Source: Bacteroidales bacterium UBA3297 (GTDB lineage: Bacteria; Bacteroidota; Bacteroidia; Bacteroidales; Paludibacteraceae). From it: a DNA stretch of 61,149 nt. The DNA lies in NCBI GenBank assembly GCA_002362105.1, contig DETD01000012.1, positions 1 to 61,149 on the forward strand, in the 5' to 3' direction. The notes under the pieces were generated by a model. The model worked only from the letters and a program-made list of their open reading frames with translations, did no database searches and had not been told where the DNA came from. The position numbers and the translations under genes are program-made. Below are positions 9,271 through 18,600 of this stretch, piece by piece; position 1 is the stretch's first letter; the number at the start of each line of letters is the position of its first letter.

Positions 9271-9292
9271 ATTAGTAGTAAGTACTACTAAT
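9271..9292. promoter_or_regulatory. Perfect 22-bp palindrome opening the array
   Basis: ATTAGTAGTA and its exact complement are separated by AG. It is the most symmetric member of the dyad family repeated through the array, and a likely protein-binding site. Confidence 0.7.
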
Positions 9293-9666
9293 CTGTCTTT
9301 GAAATGTGATATTATGGAGAATTCTTGACATTACCCTGTATCCATCAAGCAGAGGGTTCTGGCCTGGGACCTGTGCTTTTTTGTACAAGTCCTATTTTAT
9401 ATGATATAGTTCTTATAGACCTCATTATAGTTATAACGGTTATAGTAGGGTAGTACAGCGTTAAAGTAGTATGTAGTACTTTCTGTAGAATCGTATTTTT
9501 CTTCTCATAGTAACAAATCTATCGGTTCTGAAAGGTCTTCGTTTATGGTTTAAACTATCGTGCTAGTGTAGTAGGGAATTATAGTAGTATGTAATACTTT
9601 GTGTGAGGTGGTAATTTCTATGTATTGTTACGTGTATACGCATAGTATTATATACTTATATATTAT

Positions 9667-12600
9667 TAGTAGTATTTGCTACTAGTCTTTTGATTGAAAA
9701 ACAACAGAATAAGCAAATATCTTAACTAAAACTGTCGAAAACCGCTGTTCAACAAGTAGACTGTTTTATTTATACCCATATTCCAATTTCATCAAACCCC
9801 ATTTTTCTTTGCCGTAGGCAACTTTCTGTTTTGATATAGACAAATCTTCTGTGAAGTTACCTTATGGCTTCTCATGGGCGCTAATTGTTGGTTCTGATTG
9901 ATATTCCTGTTTCTGATCTAAACCATCGTCCAAACGTAGTATGTATTGTAGGGTGTAGTACTTTGTATGGAGTAGTAAGTTCTTCTCACTGTCCATAACT
10001 CACTAGCTCAGATTAACTAATTGTTATACTTCAAAAACAGCTGTCCTCGGGTAGTACAGCGTTAAAGTAGTATGTAGTGCTTTTCACAAAGAGGTAAAAT
10101 AGTCCTGTATTAATTCAAGTTATTTAAGCATATCTGTATAGTATTATTTACTCATATATTATTAGTAGTATATGCTACTAGTCTTTTGATTGAAATACAA
10201 TAGAATATACAAATATAGTAACTAATAATTTCGAAATTCAGAAACCACCGTCCGACAATTAGTAAGTTATATTTGCGTCCACTGCCCGATTTCGTCAACG
10301 TCCTATTTTTTTCGCTGTAAGCAGCTTTCCGGGCTGATATGGATAATTCTTCTGTGAAGTTACTTTATGACTTCTCATGGGCGCTAATTGTCGATTCTGG
10401 TTGATATTCCTGTTTCTGATCTAAACCATCGTCCAAACGTGGTATAGGAGTATTGTAGGGTGTAGTACTTTGTATGGAGTAGTAAGTTCTTCTCACTGTC
10501 CATAACTCACTAGCTCAGATTAACTAATTGTTATACTTCAGAAAACAGCTGTCCTCGGGTAGTACAGCGTTAAAGTAGTATGTAGTGCTTTTCACAAAGA
10601 GGTAAAATAGTCCTGTATTAATAGAAGTTATTTAAGCATATCTGTATAGTATTATTTACTAACGTATTATTAGTAGTATATGCTATTAGTCTTTTGATTG
10701 AAATACAATAGAATATAAAAATATAGTAACTAAGAATTTCGAAATTCAGAAACCACCGTCCGACAATTAGCAAGTTATATTCGCGTCCACTGCCCGATTT
10801 CGTCAACGTCCCATTTTTTCGCTGTAAGCAGCTTTCCGGGCTGATATGGATAAAATTCTTCTGTGAAGTTACCTTATGGCTTTTCACACTCTCTAATCGT
10901 CGGTTCTGATTGTTCTACCTTTTGTGGTCTAAACTACCGAACAAGTGTAGTACAGAGGTATTGTAGTATGTAGTACTATGTGTGGAGTAGTAAGTTATTC
11001 TCACTGTCCATAACTCACTAGCTCGAACTAATTCCTTACCAGACTTTAGCAGATAGTTACACTAGTGTAATAAAGTGTTAAGGTAGTATGTAATACTCTG
11101 CTAGATGTGGTAAAGTAGTTTAAATCATGTAATACTATATATGTAAATTCGTATAGTATTACTTACTTATATATTATTAGTAGTATTTGCTACTAGTCTT
11201 TTGATTGAAATACAATAAAATAATCAAATATAATAACAAATGAGTTCAGAATTTACCATCTGACATGTTGAGTGTTTTATGTAGGTCAACGCCCTTTGTT
11301 GTCGATACCTTTTTTTCGCCGTAGGTTGCTTTTCGGGATGATATGGATAAATCTTCTGTGAAGTTACCTTATGGCTTCTCACGGTCGCTAATTGTCGGTT
11401 CTGGTTGATAATCCTGTTTCTGATCTAAACCATCGTCCAAACGTAGTATGTATTGTAGGGTGTTGTACTTTGTATGGAGTAGTATGTTCTTCTCACTGTC
11501 CATAAGTCACTAGCTCAGATTAACTATTTGCTATACTTTAGATAACAGCTGTCCTCGGGTAGTACAGCGTTAAAGTAGTATGTAGTGCTTTTCACAAAGA
11601 GGTAAAATAGTCCTGTATTAATTGAAGTTATTTAAGCATATCTGTATAGTATTATTTACTTACATATTATTAGTAGTATTTGCTACTAGTCTTTTGATTG
11701 AAAAACAACAGAATAAGCAAATATCTTAACTAAAACTGTCGTAAACCGCTGTTCAACAAGTAGACTGTTTTATTTATACCCATATTCCAATTTCACTGAA
11801 GCCCATTTTTCTTCGTCGTAGGCAGCTTTCTGTTTTGATATAGGCAAATCTTCTGTGAAGTTACTTTATGGCTTCTCACGGTCGATAATTGTCGGTTCAG
11901 GTTGATATTCCTGTTTCTGTTCTAAACCATCGTCCAAACGTGGTATAGGAGTATTGTAAGGTGTAGTACTTTGTATGGAGTAATAAGTTCTTCTCACTGT
12001 CCATAACTCACTAGCTCAGATTAACTAATTGTTATACTTCAAAAACAGCTGTCCTCGGGTAGTACAGCGTTAAAGTAGTATGTAGTGCTTTTCACAAAGA
12101 GGTAAAATAGTCCTGTATTAATTGAAGTTATTTAAGCATATCTGTATAGTATTATTTACTCACATATTATTAGTAGTAATTGCTACTAGTCTTTTGATTG
12201 AAATACAACAGAATAAGCAAATATCTTAAAAAACTGTCGTAAACTGTTGTTCAACAAGTAGACTGTTTTATTTATACCCATATTCCAATTTCGTCAAACC
12301 CCATTTTTCTTTGCCGTAGGCAGCTTTCTGTGTTGATATAGACAAATCTTCTGTGAAGTTACCTTAAGGCTTCTCATGGGCGCTAATTGTCGGTTCTGGT
12401 TGATAATCCTGTTTCTGATCTAAACCATCGTCCAAACGTGGTATAGGAGTATTGTAGGGTGTAGTACTTTGTGTGGAGTAGTAGGTTTTTCTCACCGTCA
12501 TAAATTGTTTGCTTTGGCTACTTCATGCTAGTTTATAGTCAAATCAACAGTGCTAGGGGTAGTACAGGATTACAGTAGTATATTGTACTTTGCTCAAAAC

Positions 12601-13650
12601 GGCAAACTGCAAAGTATTATTTATGCGTACTTGTATAGTATTACTTACCTATATATTATTAGTAGTATTTACTACTAGTCTTTTGATTGAAACACAATAG
12701 AATAAGCAAATATCTTAACAAAAACTGTCGTAAACCGCTGTTCAACAATTAGACGGTTTTATTTATACCCATATTCCAATTTCGTTAACGTCCCATTTTT
12801 TCGCTGTAAGTAGCTTTCCGGGCTGATATGGATAATTCTTCTGTGAAGTTACTTTATGGCTTCTCATGGTCGCTAATTGTCGTTTCTGGTTAGCCTTTTC
12901 TGTTTGTGCTCTAAAAGCTGATTTAGGGTAACGCGGGAGTATAGTAGCATATAGTACTTTGTGTGGAGTAGTAAGTTTTTCTTACCGTCATTAATCGTTT
13001 GCTTTGGCTACTTCATGCTAGTTTATAGTCAAATCAACAGTGCTAGGGGTAGTACAGGATTACAGTAGTATATTGTACTTTGCTCAAAACGGCAAACTGC
13101 AAAGTATTATTTATGCGCATTCGTATAGTATTACTTACTTATATATTATTAGTAGTATATGCTACTAATCTTTTGATTGAAATACAATAAAATAATCAGA
13201 TATAATAACAAATGAGTTCAGAATTTACCATCTGACATGTTGAGTGTTTTATGTAGGTCAACGCCCTTTGTTGTCGATACCTTTTTTTCGCCGTAAGTTG
13301 CTTTTCGGGATGATATGGATAAATCTTCTGTGAAGTTACTTTATGGATTCTCACACTCACTAATCGTTGATTATGCTAGTTCTCTCGTTCGTGGCCTAAA
13401 AGTGTACTATGGTAGTACAGGAGTATCGTAGTATGTAACACTATGTGTGAAGTAGTAAGTTCCTCCATCTTCATAACTCACTAGCCCAGACTAATTCTTT
13501 GCCAGACTCTAGTAAACAACTTTGTTAGTGTAGTACAGAATTAAAGTGGTATGTAGTGCTTTGCACAAAGTAGTAACCAGCATAGTATTATTTACGCTTA
13601 TTTGAATAGTATTAATTACTTATATATTATTAGTAGTATGTGCTACTAAT
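9667..13650. repeat. Nine evenly spaced TAGTAG-N6-CTACTA dyads within the array
   Basis: Dyads lie at 9667-9684, 10163-10180, 10671-10688 (right half CTATTA), 11178-11195, 11671-11688, 12171-12188, 12660-12677, 13148-13169 and 13629-13650. The last two extend to a perfect 8-bp ATTAGTAG/CTACTAAT. A tenth, degraded copy is near 14118-14136. Successive distances are 496, 508, 507, 493, 500, 489, 490 and 481 bp. Confidence 0.85.
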
Positions 13651-14131
13651 CATTTGATTGAAATACAATGAAATATTAGTATTTGATTACCGTGAATATC
13701 AGAATTTACTATTCACCAAGTAGATTTTTTTATTTAAGCTAACGCCCCCAATTTCAAAAAGCCTATAATTTTCGTTGTAAGCTACTTTCTGAGAAGGTAT
13801 GTGTAAACTTTCCGTGAAGTTACCTTATGGCTTATTATGGCCACTAGTTTTCGGTTCCGGATTATCTTTTGTTTGTGTTAAAACTAGTTGTAGGAGGGTA
13901 GTACAGGAGTATTGTAGTATGTAGTATTTTGTGTGGAGTAGTAAGTTCTTCTCACCATCATAAATTGTTAGCTTTAGTTACTTCATGCGAGCTTATAGTC
14001 AAAACAGCAGTACTAGGGTAGTAAGGTATTATAGTAGTATATAGTGCTTTATGCTAAGAGGTAAACCTAAAAGTATTATTTACGCATATTCGCATAGTAT
14101 TACTTACTTATATGTTATTGGTAGTATTTAC

Positions 14132-14197
14132 TATTTATCTTTTTATTGGTATAAATACTATATCAATAAAAGATAAATACTGATACGCTATACCAAT
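14132..14197. other. Nested inverted repeats at the right end of the array
   Basis: TATTTATCTTTTTATTG (14132-14148) is complementary, with one extra T, to 14164-14179. A second pair, ATTGGTATA (14145-14153) and TATACCAAT (14189-14197), overlaps it, so two alternative stems can form. It marks the junction between the array and the next genes. Confidence 0.6.
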
Positions 14198-14258
14198 AGC
14201 TTTGCGGGTATTAGAAAGTGTGAATACAGATTGCGGTTGGAGTTCGTTTTGAATTGTT

Positions 14259-14447
14259 TTAGGGTTTTGTCTGCTCATCGGAACCAGTGCCGGCAAAATG
14301 TTCACTGTATTCTCGGTTGATTTCCGCGAGTTCTTTCTTCCCTGCTACATAATCATCGTAAAACTCGTCATACTCACCGTCGAGTGATTCTTTCACAATT
14401 TGGATGCGCTCTATTGGAGTGGTATCCTTAATTAATATCTTAGCCAT
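14259..14447 (-). CDS. Small conserved-type protein, function unknown
   Basis: 62 residues starting MAKILIKDTTPIERIQIVK. The charged, helical sequence ends with a GKKELAEINREYSEHF segment. Small gut-bacterial proteins with a similar opening and a GxKELAEINxEF ending are known to me, sometimes misnamed as PurH; I could not verify the match. A Bacteroidetes -7 box (TATATTTG on the minus strand, 14473-14480) precedes the start by about 25 nt, which supports a real gene. It borders the repeat array and is transcribed towards it. Confidence 0.65.
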   Translation of the reverse strand: MAKILIKDTTPIERIQIVKESLDGEYDEFYDDYVAGKKELAEINREYSEHFAGTGSDEQTKP

Positions 14448-14738
14448 ATTGCGATAACGTTACAATTCTGTGCAAATATAGTAAACTCCTTCGCTGGACG
14501 TACATTTTGCCTTGCACTTTCTTTTTATAGTTCCACAGTACTCTTTAGAGTAAAAATTGCAATATTTTTGTCTGAAATCGGTTTTAAATTGTCGTATTGG
14601 TAAGGTGACGAAATCTTAATCCCTTTCTCATTTGTAAAAACCATACTTTTCTTCTAAATTTGGTGTGAATAATAAAACTAGAGTGTTCCCGAATCTGTTT
14701 TAAGTCAACGGGGTAATTTTAATCTTCAAAATCTCATT

Positions 14739-15686
14739 ATGAATAAGTTATTTGCTGTAGCTATAGTTTGTGCTAACCTCTTCACTTCTACTTCTTCCTT
14801 TGCGGAAAAGGCGGTGAAGCTTATCAATCCTGTTTTTTACAGCAGTGAACAAACTGCTGAATATTTGACTAGTGGCGACAACTACCTCTCTAGCTGGGGT
14901 GAGTTCGACGTGCTGTCGCGTCTGCATAACGACAGTGCAACCTATAACGACGTTGTCGACTTTGTGAAAAAACAAGCCCGCTCGTGGGATGAAACGTCGA
15001 CTAAGATTGTAAAGACGAGCATCGAGAAACTGAACAAGAACATCGAGGCTAACGGATTTAACCTGCCTCTGGCCGACAAGGTGCCGTTTATGCTCTCGGC
15101 TATGGGCGAGGAAGGACAGTGTGCCGCCTATACCCGACGCGAGGGTATCGCCATCAGTAACAGGTCTGTTTACCGCTATCCGAACTTCGATATTCTAGTG
15201 GCCCACGAACTGTTTCATGTGCTTACCCGTAACAATCCTGACTTTAAAAAGAAAATCTACAAGCTGATTGGTTTCGAGACGCTGAAAAAGGACATTGCGG
15301 TGCCTGAATCGTTTAAAAACAAGATAATCTCGAATCCCGATGTCGACCACCACAACACTTACGCGACCTTTAAGATTGGGGGCAAGAAAGTAGACTGTGC
15401 CATGTTTATTTTTTCAAAGAGTAAATGGAAAGGCGGAACCTTCTTCGATTATCTGGAGGTTGGTCTGATCGAGATTGACAAAAAGAAGTGCGAGCTCGTC
15501 TTAAAGGATGGCGAACCTATCATCCATTCGGTATCAGAAGCCGAAGACTTCTATGATAAGGTCGGAATCGGTACCAGCTATATTATAGACCCCGAGGAAA
15601 TTCTGGCCGACAATTTCAGCTACGTGCTTTGTAACAGTTTCAACTCGAAGTTGGAAAAGTCCATTAAAAAACTGCTGACGAAATAA
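14739..15686 (+). CDS. Exported putative zinc metallopeptidase
   Basis: 315 residues. A signal peptide (MNKLFAVAIVCANLFTSTSSFA) is followed by a mostly helical domain. The sequence VAHELFHVLTRNNPDF contains the zinc-protease motif HExxH at residues 156-160. Near the C-terminus EEILADNFSYVL supplies an acidic residue placed like the third zinc ligand of gluzincins. This arrangement suggests a periplasmic or secreted peptidase; the substrate is unknown. It stands alone between the small gene at 14259 and a terminator. Catalysis is inferred from the motif; the family could not be named. Confidence 0.75.
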   Translation: MNKLFAVAIVCANLFTSTSSFAEKAVKLINPVFYSSEQTAEYLTSGDNYLSSWGEFDVLSRLHNDSATYNDVVDFVKKQARSWDETSTKIVKTSIEKLNKNIEANGFNLPLADKVPFMLSAMGEEGQCAAYTRREGIAISNRSVYRYPNFDILVAHELFHVLTRNNPDFKKKIYKLIGFETLKKDIAVPESFKNKIISNPDVDHHNTYATFKIGGKKVDCAMFIFSKSKWKGGTFFDYLEVGLIEIDKKKCELVLKDGEPIIHSVSEAEDFYDKVGIGTSYIIDPEEILADNFSYVLCNSFNSKLEKSIKKLLTK

Positions 15687-15763
15687 GGTAAACAGAACTT
15701 ACAGACGGTTGGCCGGCTATCTGGAAAAAAGAACGGTTAACTGCTGCTAAGTCACCGAAAATG

Positions 15764-15791
15764 AGGCGTGTTGCCAATGTGCGACACGCCT
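15764..15791 (+). terminator. Terminator after the metallopeptidase gene
   Basis: AGGCGTGT pairs with ACACGCCT (8 bp) and is followed by a run of six T. Confidence 0.8.
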
Positions 15792-15843
15792 TTTTTGTGT
15801 TTTTTCGGAAATAGGACACTTTTTAGTAAATATAGTCTACTAT

Positions 15844-16103
15844 TATGTTTGTATATGTTGTGAATGATAACTAACTTTGAATTGCAAACAATACAGATAG
15901 ATTTTTTCATAGTTAAGGTTATGTGGGTGACGGTAGTTGTGATAACTACTGTCATCTTTTTTTGTACAAGGAGCCATGATTTGAAAAAGAAGGGGATGCA
16001 GATTTTATGTTTCCTATTTTTAGAACCGAGAAAGTCAATATCTGTCTTAAACATGAAAAATCGAAAAAAACACAGAAAGTCAAATGGCTGTTTCCATAAA
16101 TAG
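15844..16103 (+). other. Possible small membrane ORF with a promoter element, 15.7-16.3 kb gap
   Basis: The stretch 15792-16400 has no convincing gene. A -7 box TATGTTTG (15844-15851) lies 12 nt before an ATG at 15864 that opens a 79-residue frame with one hydrophobic segment (VMWVTVVVITTVIFFC) and a basic tail. The opposite strand is also open, with a very Phe-rich frame. Base composition is low-GC and neither frame is persuasive. Confidence 0.2.
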
Positions 16104-16407
16104 ATGTAAATTTTCTTCTGTCCCAAACTAAAGGAAATAAAGGTAGAACCTGCAAATCCGTTCTACAGGTCTTAGTAATGGCATACCTTAAAACCATAGA
16201 AAGCAACGCTTTTGAAAACTGTGTGGCGCTTGAGGAAATATAGAGGATTCGAAAACTGCGAGGAAGTGGCCACGTACTAGGGGGCTTAGAATTAGATGTC
16301 TTTGCACTGCTAAAAGGTTATTTTGTATGCGTTGTTATTCGTGACCTCGACCATGGCTCTTCTTTTGAAGACCGTGGCATCGGTGCGTTTAGCGACGCGT
16401 ACAATTT

Positions 16408-16626
16408 TTAGAAGAAGAAATATGTCAACGGTGCTGGCAAAAGAGTGGAACGAGTTCTGCAAAAAGAGACCAGTTTACAGCAGAGAACGCAGATGTTCAA
16501 TTCTATCATCTCTTCCATAATCAAGTCAAGAGTCCTGAAGTCGAGATTCAGTTGCTTGCAACAGCCAAGAAGTCCTGCGTTGTAGAGGTCAATCAAGATA
16601 TTCGTGTCGTTGACTACAATCTCCAT
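16408..16626 (-). pseudogene. Truncated PIN-domain toxin
   Basis: The frame starts MEIVVNDTNILIDLYNAGLL, which carries the first acidic residue (NDTN) and fold start of PIN-domain ribonucleases. It continues through LDFRTLDLIMEEMIE and then turns into Cys/Phe-rich nonsense that stops at 72 residues, about half the family length. The other frames downstream are also interrupted. The gene starts 4 bp after the XRE-ImmA gene, the usual arrangement of a toxin next to its regulator. The loss of the remaining acidic residues means no active nuclease. Confidence 0.7.
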
Positions 16627-16630
16627 GCTT

Positions 16631-17677
16631 CTACATTAAGTTCAAATTGTTACGGACTTCGTTTACAGAAATTTCCAAAAGAGCTGCCGCCTTAGACGTA
16701 CTGATGACCTCACTAGCTAAGGCACGATACACCAAACGCTCGAAACGATTGGTCTGCTCTATAGGATAAAGACTTTTTTCCACTGACATTTTAAAAGTTG
16801 GAAGCGCATTTTTCTTTTTATAATAAGAGGTGTATCTGTTGTTGGTGATGATATTGAGCTGAGCAGCCTTTGCCATCAACGCATCAACAGAAATGCCGTA
16901 CTCGCGCTGTATTGCCTGAAGCTCTACAAGTGAAATATCGTGACGGGAATCTCCTAGAAGACTCTTGAACTTATCTGAAGGAATGAGTACTTCATTGGCA
17001 AAGATATTACACATCTTTTCTTCGTCAACACCCTCTGCGCAATGCATTAGAAGATGGCCGAGTTCGTGGAAGATGGTAATACGCTTGCGTTCAGAGGTCA
17101 TGTTTCGGTTGATGACGATAACTGGAATAGTTTCAGCCGTATTGCAAGTACCTGAGAACTTCTCGTCATGATCGATTTCAATAATCTTCACACCGCAGGA
17201 TTCTAATAATTCAACTGCTGAAACAATAGCATCTAAACCGATGTTCAAGTCTTCACGAAGTCTGCGTGCCAGCAGTTTGGCTTCGTCCTCACCTTCAACC
17301 AGAATGTTGCTGTAGTCGAGAGAGAACGAGGTAGAGTTTCCAAGAATGCCTTCTATCTCCAAGTATTTTTCTATCTCGGCACAAACCATGTACTTGATAG
17401 ATTCTACCTTCTTTGCCCCCATGCTTGCGCTTTTTCTGAACTCGAACTTAGAAGTGTCAATAGCAACAGTGAAAGGACGGAAGAAGTAATCGAGTTTCAT
17501 GTTCAAAGCCTTGGACAGAAGAATCAATGCAGAACTGGAAGGCATCATCAGACCCTTCTCGTACTTTTCGATAGCCGTTGGTGACACTTGTCCTTCCAGC
17601 TTATTACTCAATTCACGTTGTGACATACAACGAATCTTCCTGGCATTTACCAGTCTTTGTGCAAATGCGTTTTCCAT
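16631..17677 (-). CDS. XRE-family regulator fused to ImmA/IrrE metallopeptidase
   Basis: 348 residues. A helix-turn-helix domain at about 8-62 (RKIRCMSQRELSNKLEGQVS) is followed by an ImmA/IrrE zinc-peptidase domain with HELGHLLMH (HExxH at 204-208) and FANEVLIP near 227-234, then a C-terminal helical domain. Such proteins bind their own promoter and act as antitoxins or as repressors cleaved on induction. The remnant of a PIN toxin directly downstream supports an antitoxin origin. An inverted repeat over its promoter (17690-17730) is the likely operator. Confidence 0.9.
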   Translation of the reverse strand: MENAFAQRLVNARKIRCMSQRELSNKLEGQVSPTAIEKYEKGLMMPSSSALILLSKALNMKLDYFFRPFTVAIDTSKFEFRKSASMGAKKVESIKYMVCAEIEKYLEIEGILGNSTSFSLDYSNILVEGEDEAKLLARRLREDLNIGLDAIVSAVELLESCGVKIIEIDHDEKFSGTCNTAETIPVIVINRNMTSERKRITIFHELGHLLMHCAEGVDEEKMCNIFANEVLIPSDKFKSLLGDSRHDISLVELQAIQREYGISVDALMAKAAQLNIITNNRYTSYYKKKNALPTFKMSVEKSLYPIEQTNRFERLVYRALASEVISTSKAAALLEISVNEVRNNLNLM

Positions 17678-17689
17678 AATTCACATATT

Positions 17690-17730
17690 TGGTGTGCAAA
17701 ACTACTAATAATTATTAAAAATGCACACCA
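17690..17730 (-). promoter_or_regulatory. Promoter with inverted-repeat operator of the XRE-ImmA gene
   Basis: TGGTGTGCA (17690-17698) and TGCACACCA (17722-17730) form a perfect 9-bp inverted repeat. The left arm overlaps the minus-strand -7 box TAGTTTTG (17697-17704). A regulator bound here would block its own transcription, so autorepression is likely. Confidence 0.7.
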
Positions 17731-17815
17731 GATAGGCAAAGAAAAAAACTACATCTTTCTGTGAAACAACACGAAAAAGTGTATTCTATCTAGTTGTAAG
17801 GTGTAGTCCCAGACA

Positions 17816-18292
17816 TTAGTTCGTGGTAGAGTCGGCCAAATTCAGGTCAACGGTTGCCTCTCCGCCTTCCAAATACTTCAATTTCAATGTATTGTCGTTT
17901 AACTCGTAAGAGGTATAGATGTCGGGGTAGTAAAAATCCTTTTCAATTTCGTAAGTGTCGAGGTTTACCAGATAAACGTCGCAGTCGGAAAAAACGAGCA
18001 GTTTGTTTTTAAAACGGCGGAACTCGCTAAAGCAACTGGCGGAAGTAGAGGTGTCTAAATGGAACAAAGTGGCTCTTTTTTCCCAATTGTAGATATAGAC
18101 CTCCGTAAAAGAGCCGATGGCAAACTCGTCGGGACCAATTTCAAGAAATTGCCAAACGTAAGCGTGTGAAAATTTTAGAAATTGTCCGTTGTGCTCAATC
18201 TTGACGTATGTCGGGGCTGCAGAGCCCTCAAAAAGGCAGGGGCAATTTAAATTATCGTATTCCTCTTTTCCTATTGTGTGGAAAGTAAACAT
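17816..18292 (-). CDS. Cytoplasmic protein of unknown function
   Basis: 158 residues, no signal peptide. The sequence alternates short strands and aromatic residues (YVWQFLEIG, VYIYNWEKRATLF, DVYLVNLDTYEI), resembling WD/beta-propeller-like blades or immunity-protein folds. It begins 11 bp after the 82-residue gene upstream and is probably the last gene of the minus-strand unit led by the C4-dicarboxylate transporter. No family recognised. Confidence 0.65.
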   Translation of the reverse strand: MFTFHTIGKEEYDNLNCPCLFEGSAAPTYVKIEHNGQFLKFSHAYVWQFLEIGPDEFAIGSFTEVYIYNWEKRATLFHLDTSTSASCFSEFRRFKNKLLVFSDCDVYLVNLDTYEIEKDFYYPDIYTSYELNDNTLKLKYLEGGEATVDLNLADSTTN

Positions 18293-18303
18293 AATGGAAG
18301 AAG

Positions 18304-18552
18304 TTAGTCAGTGGTTACGTTCGTTTTTGCCACTCTCTTTTTATAGACAGGGAAACCGAAAAATCCTTGGTGAAGGTAGAGGTCGACTTCGGTGGCTTTA
18401 AGCAGATCGAAATCTTGCTCCAGCTCGAAATGCAAATTCTTTGTTTCGTTATGTGTCTTAATTCTGACGATATAACCGGTTTTCTCGTGGTCGTCATTCT
18501 CTTCGTAAGCTCTTTCAACTTTCTTCTGCCGGTATAGTTGTTTTCTGCCCAT
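18304..18552 (-). CDS. Small charged protein, function unknown
   Basis: 82 residues, strongly charged (MGRKQLYRQKKVERAYEEND), with a central strand-rich part (YIVRIKTHNETKNLHFELEQDF). The 11-bp gap to the next gene suggests co-translation with the 158-residue protein. No motif recognised. Another frame in the same span lacks a sensible start context. Confidence 0.6.
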   Translation of the reverse strand: MGRKQLYRQKKVERAYEENDDHEKTGYIVRIKTHNETKNLHFELEQDFDLLKATEVDLYLHQGFFGFPVYKKRVAKTNVTTD

Positions 18553-18600
18553 TTGCCGTCTATTTAGGAGAAAGTTTTGTGTCTGGTGGTGAAGCCCACG

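Larger units (their letters stand above)
8936..14200. repeat. 5-kb non-coding tandem array of ~490-bp units
   Basis: About ten diverged tandem units with no credible gene. Each unit has, in order: a dyad TAGTAG-N6-CTACTA followed by TCTTTTGATTGAAA; a box TTCTGTGAAGTTAC with CTTATGGCTTCTCA (nine copies, near 9846, 10350, 10858, 11347, 11850, 12347, 12838, 13326 and 13809); a box near GTAGTACTTTGTATGGAGTA; CTCACTGTCCATAACTCACT; and a box like GTAGTACAGCGTTAAAGTAG. Units are 481-508 bp, not a multiple of one codon phase, and are closed by stops in all frames. The repeat is visible directly. Its position beside rep and dnaB suggests a role in partition, copy control or origin organisation, but that is inference; no ParA or ParB gene is in the window. 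Confidence 0.9.

Noticed and set aside
10618..10887. 89-residue ORF inside the large tandem array
   Set aside because: It is not present in the other units, so it is not a conserved product of the repeat.
8936..14258. Classical parABS partition locus
   Set aside because: No ParA or ParB gene in the window and the dyads do not match the usual parS sequence; a partition role is kept only as a hypothesis.
15752..16206. Minus-strand ORFs of 84-124 residues at 15.8-16.2 kb
   Set aside because: Phe/Lys/His-rich translations of AT-rich DNA, running over the terminator of the metallopeptidase gene, with no motif.
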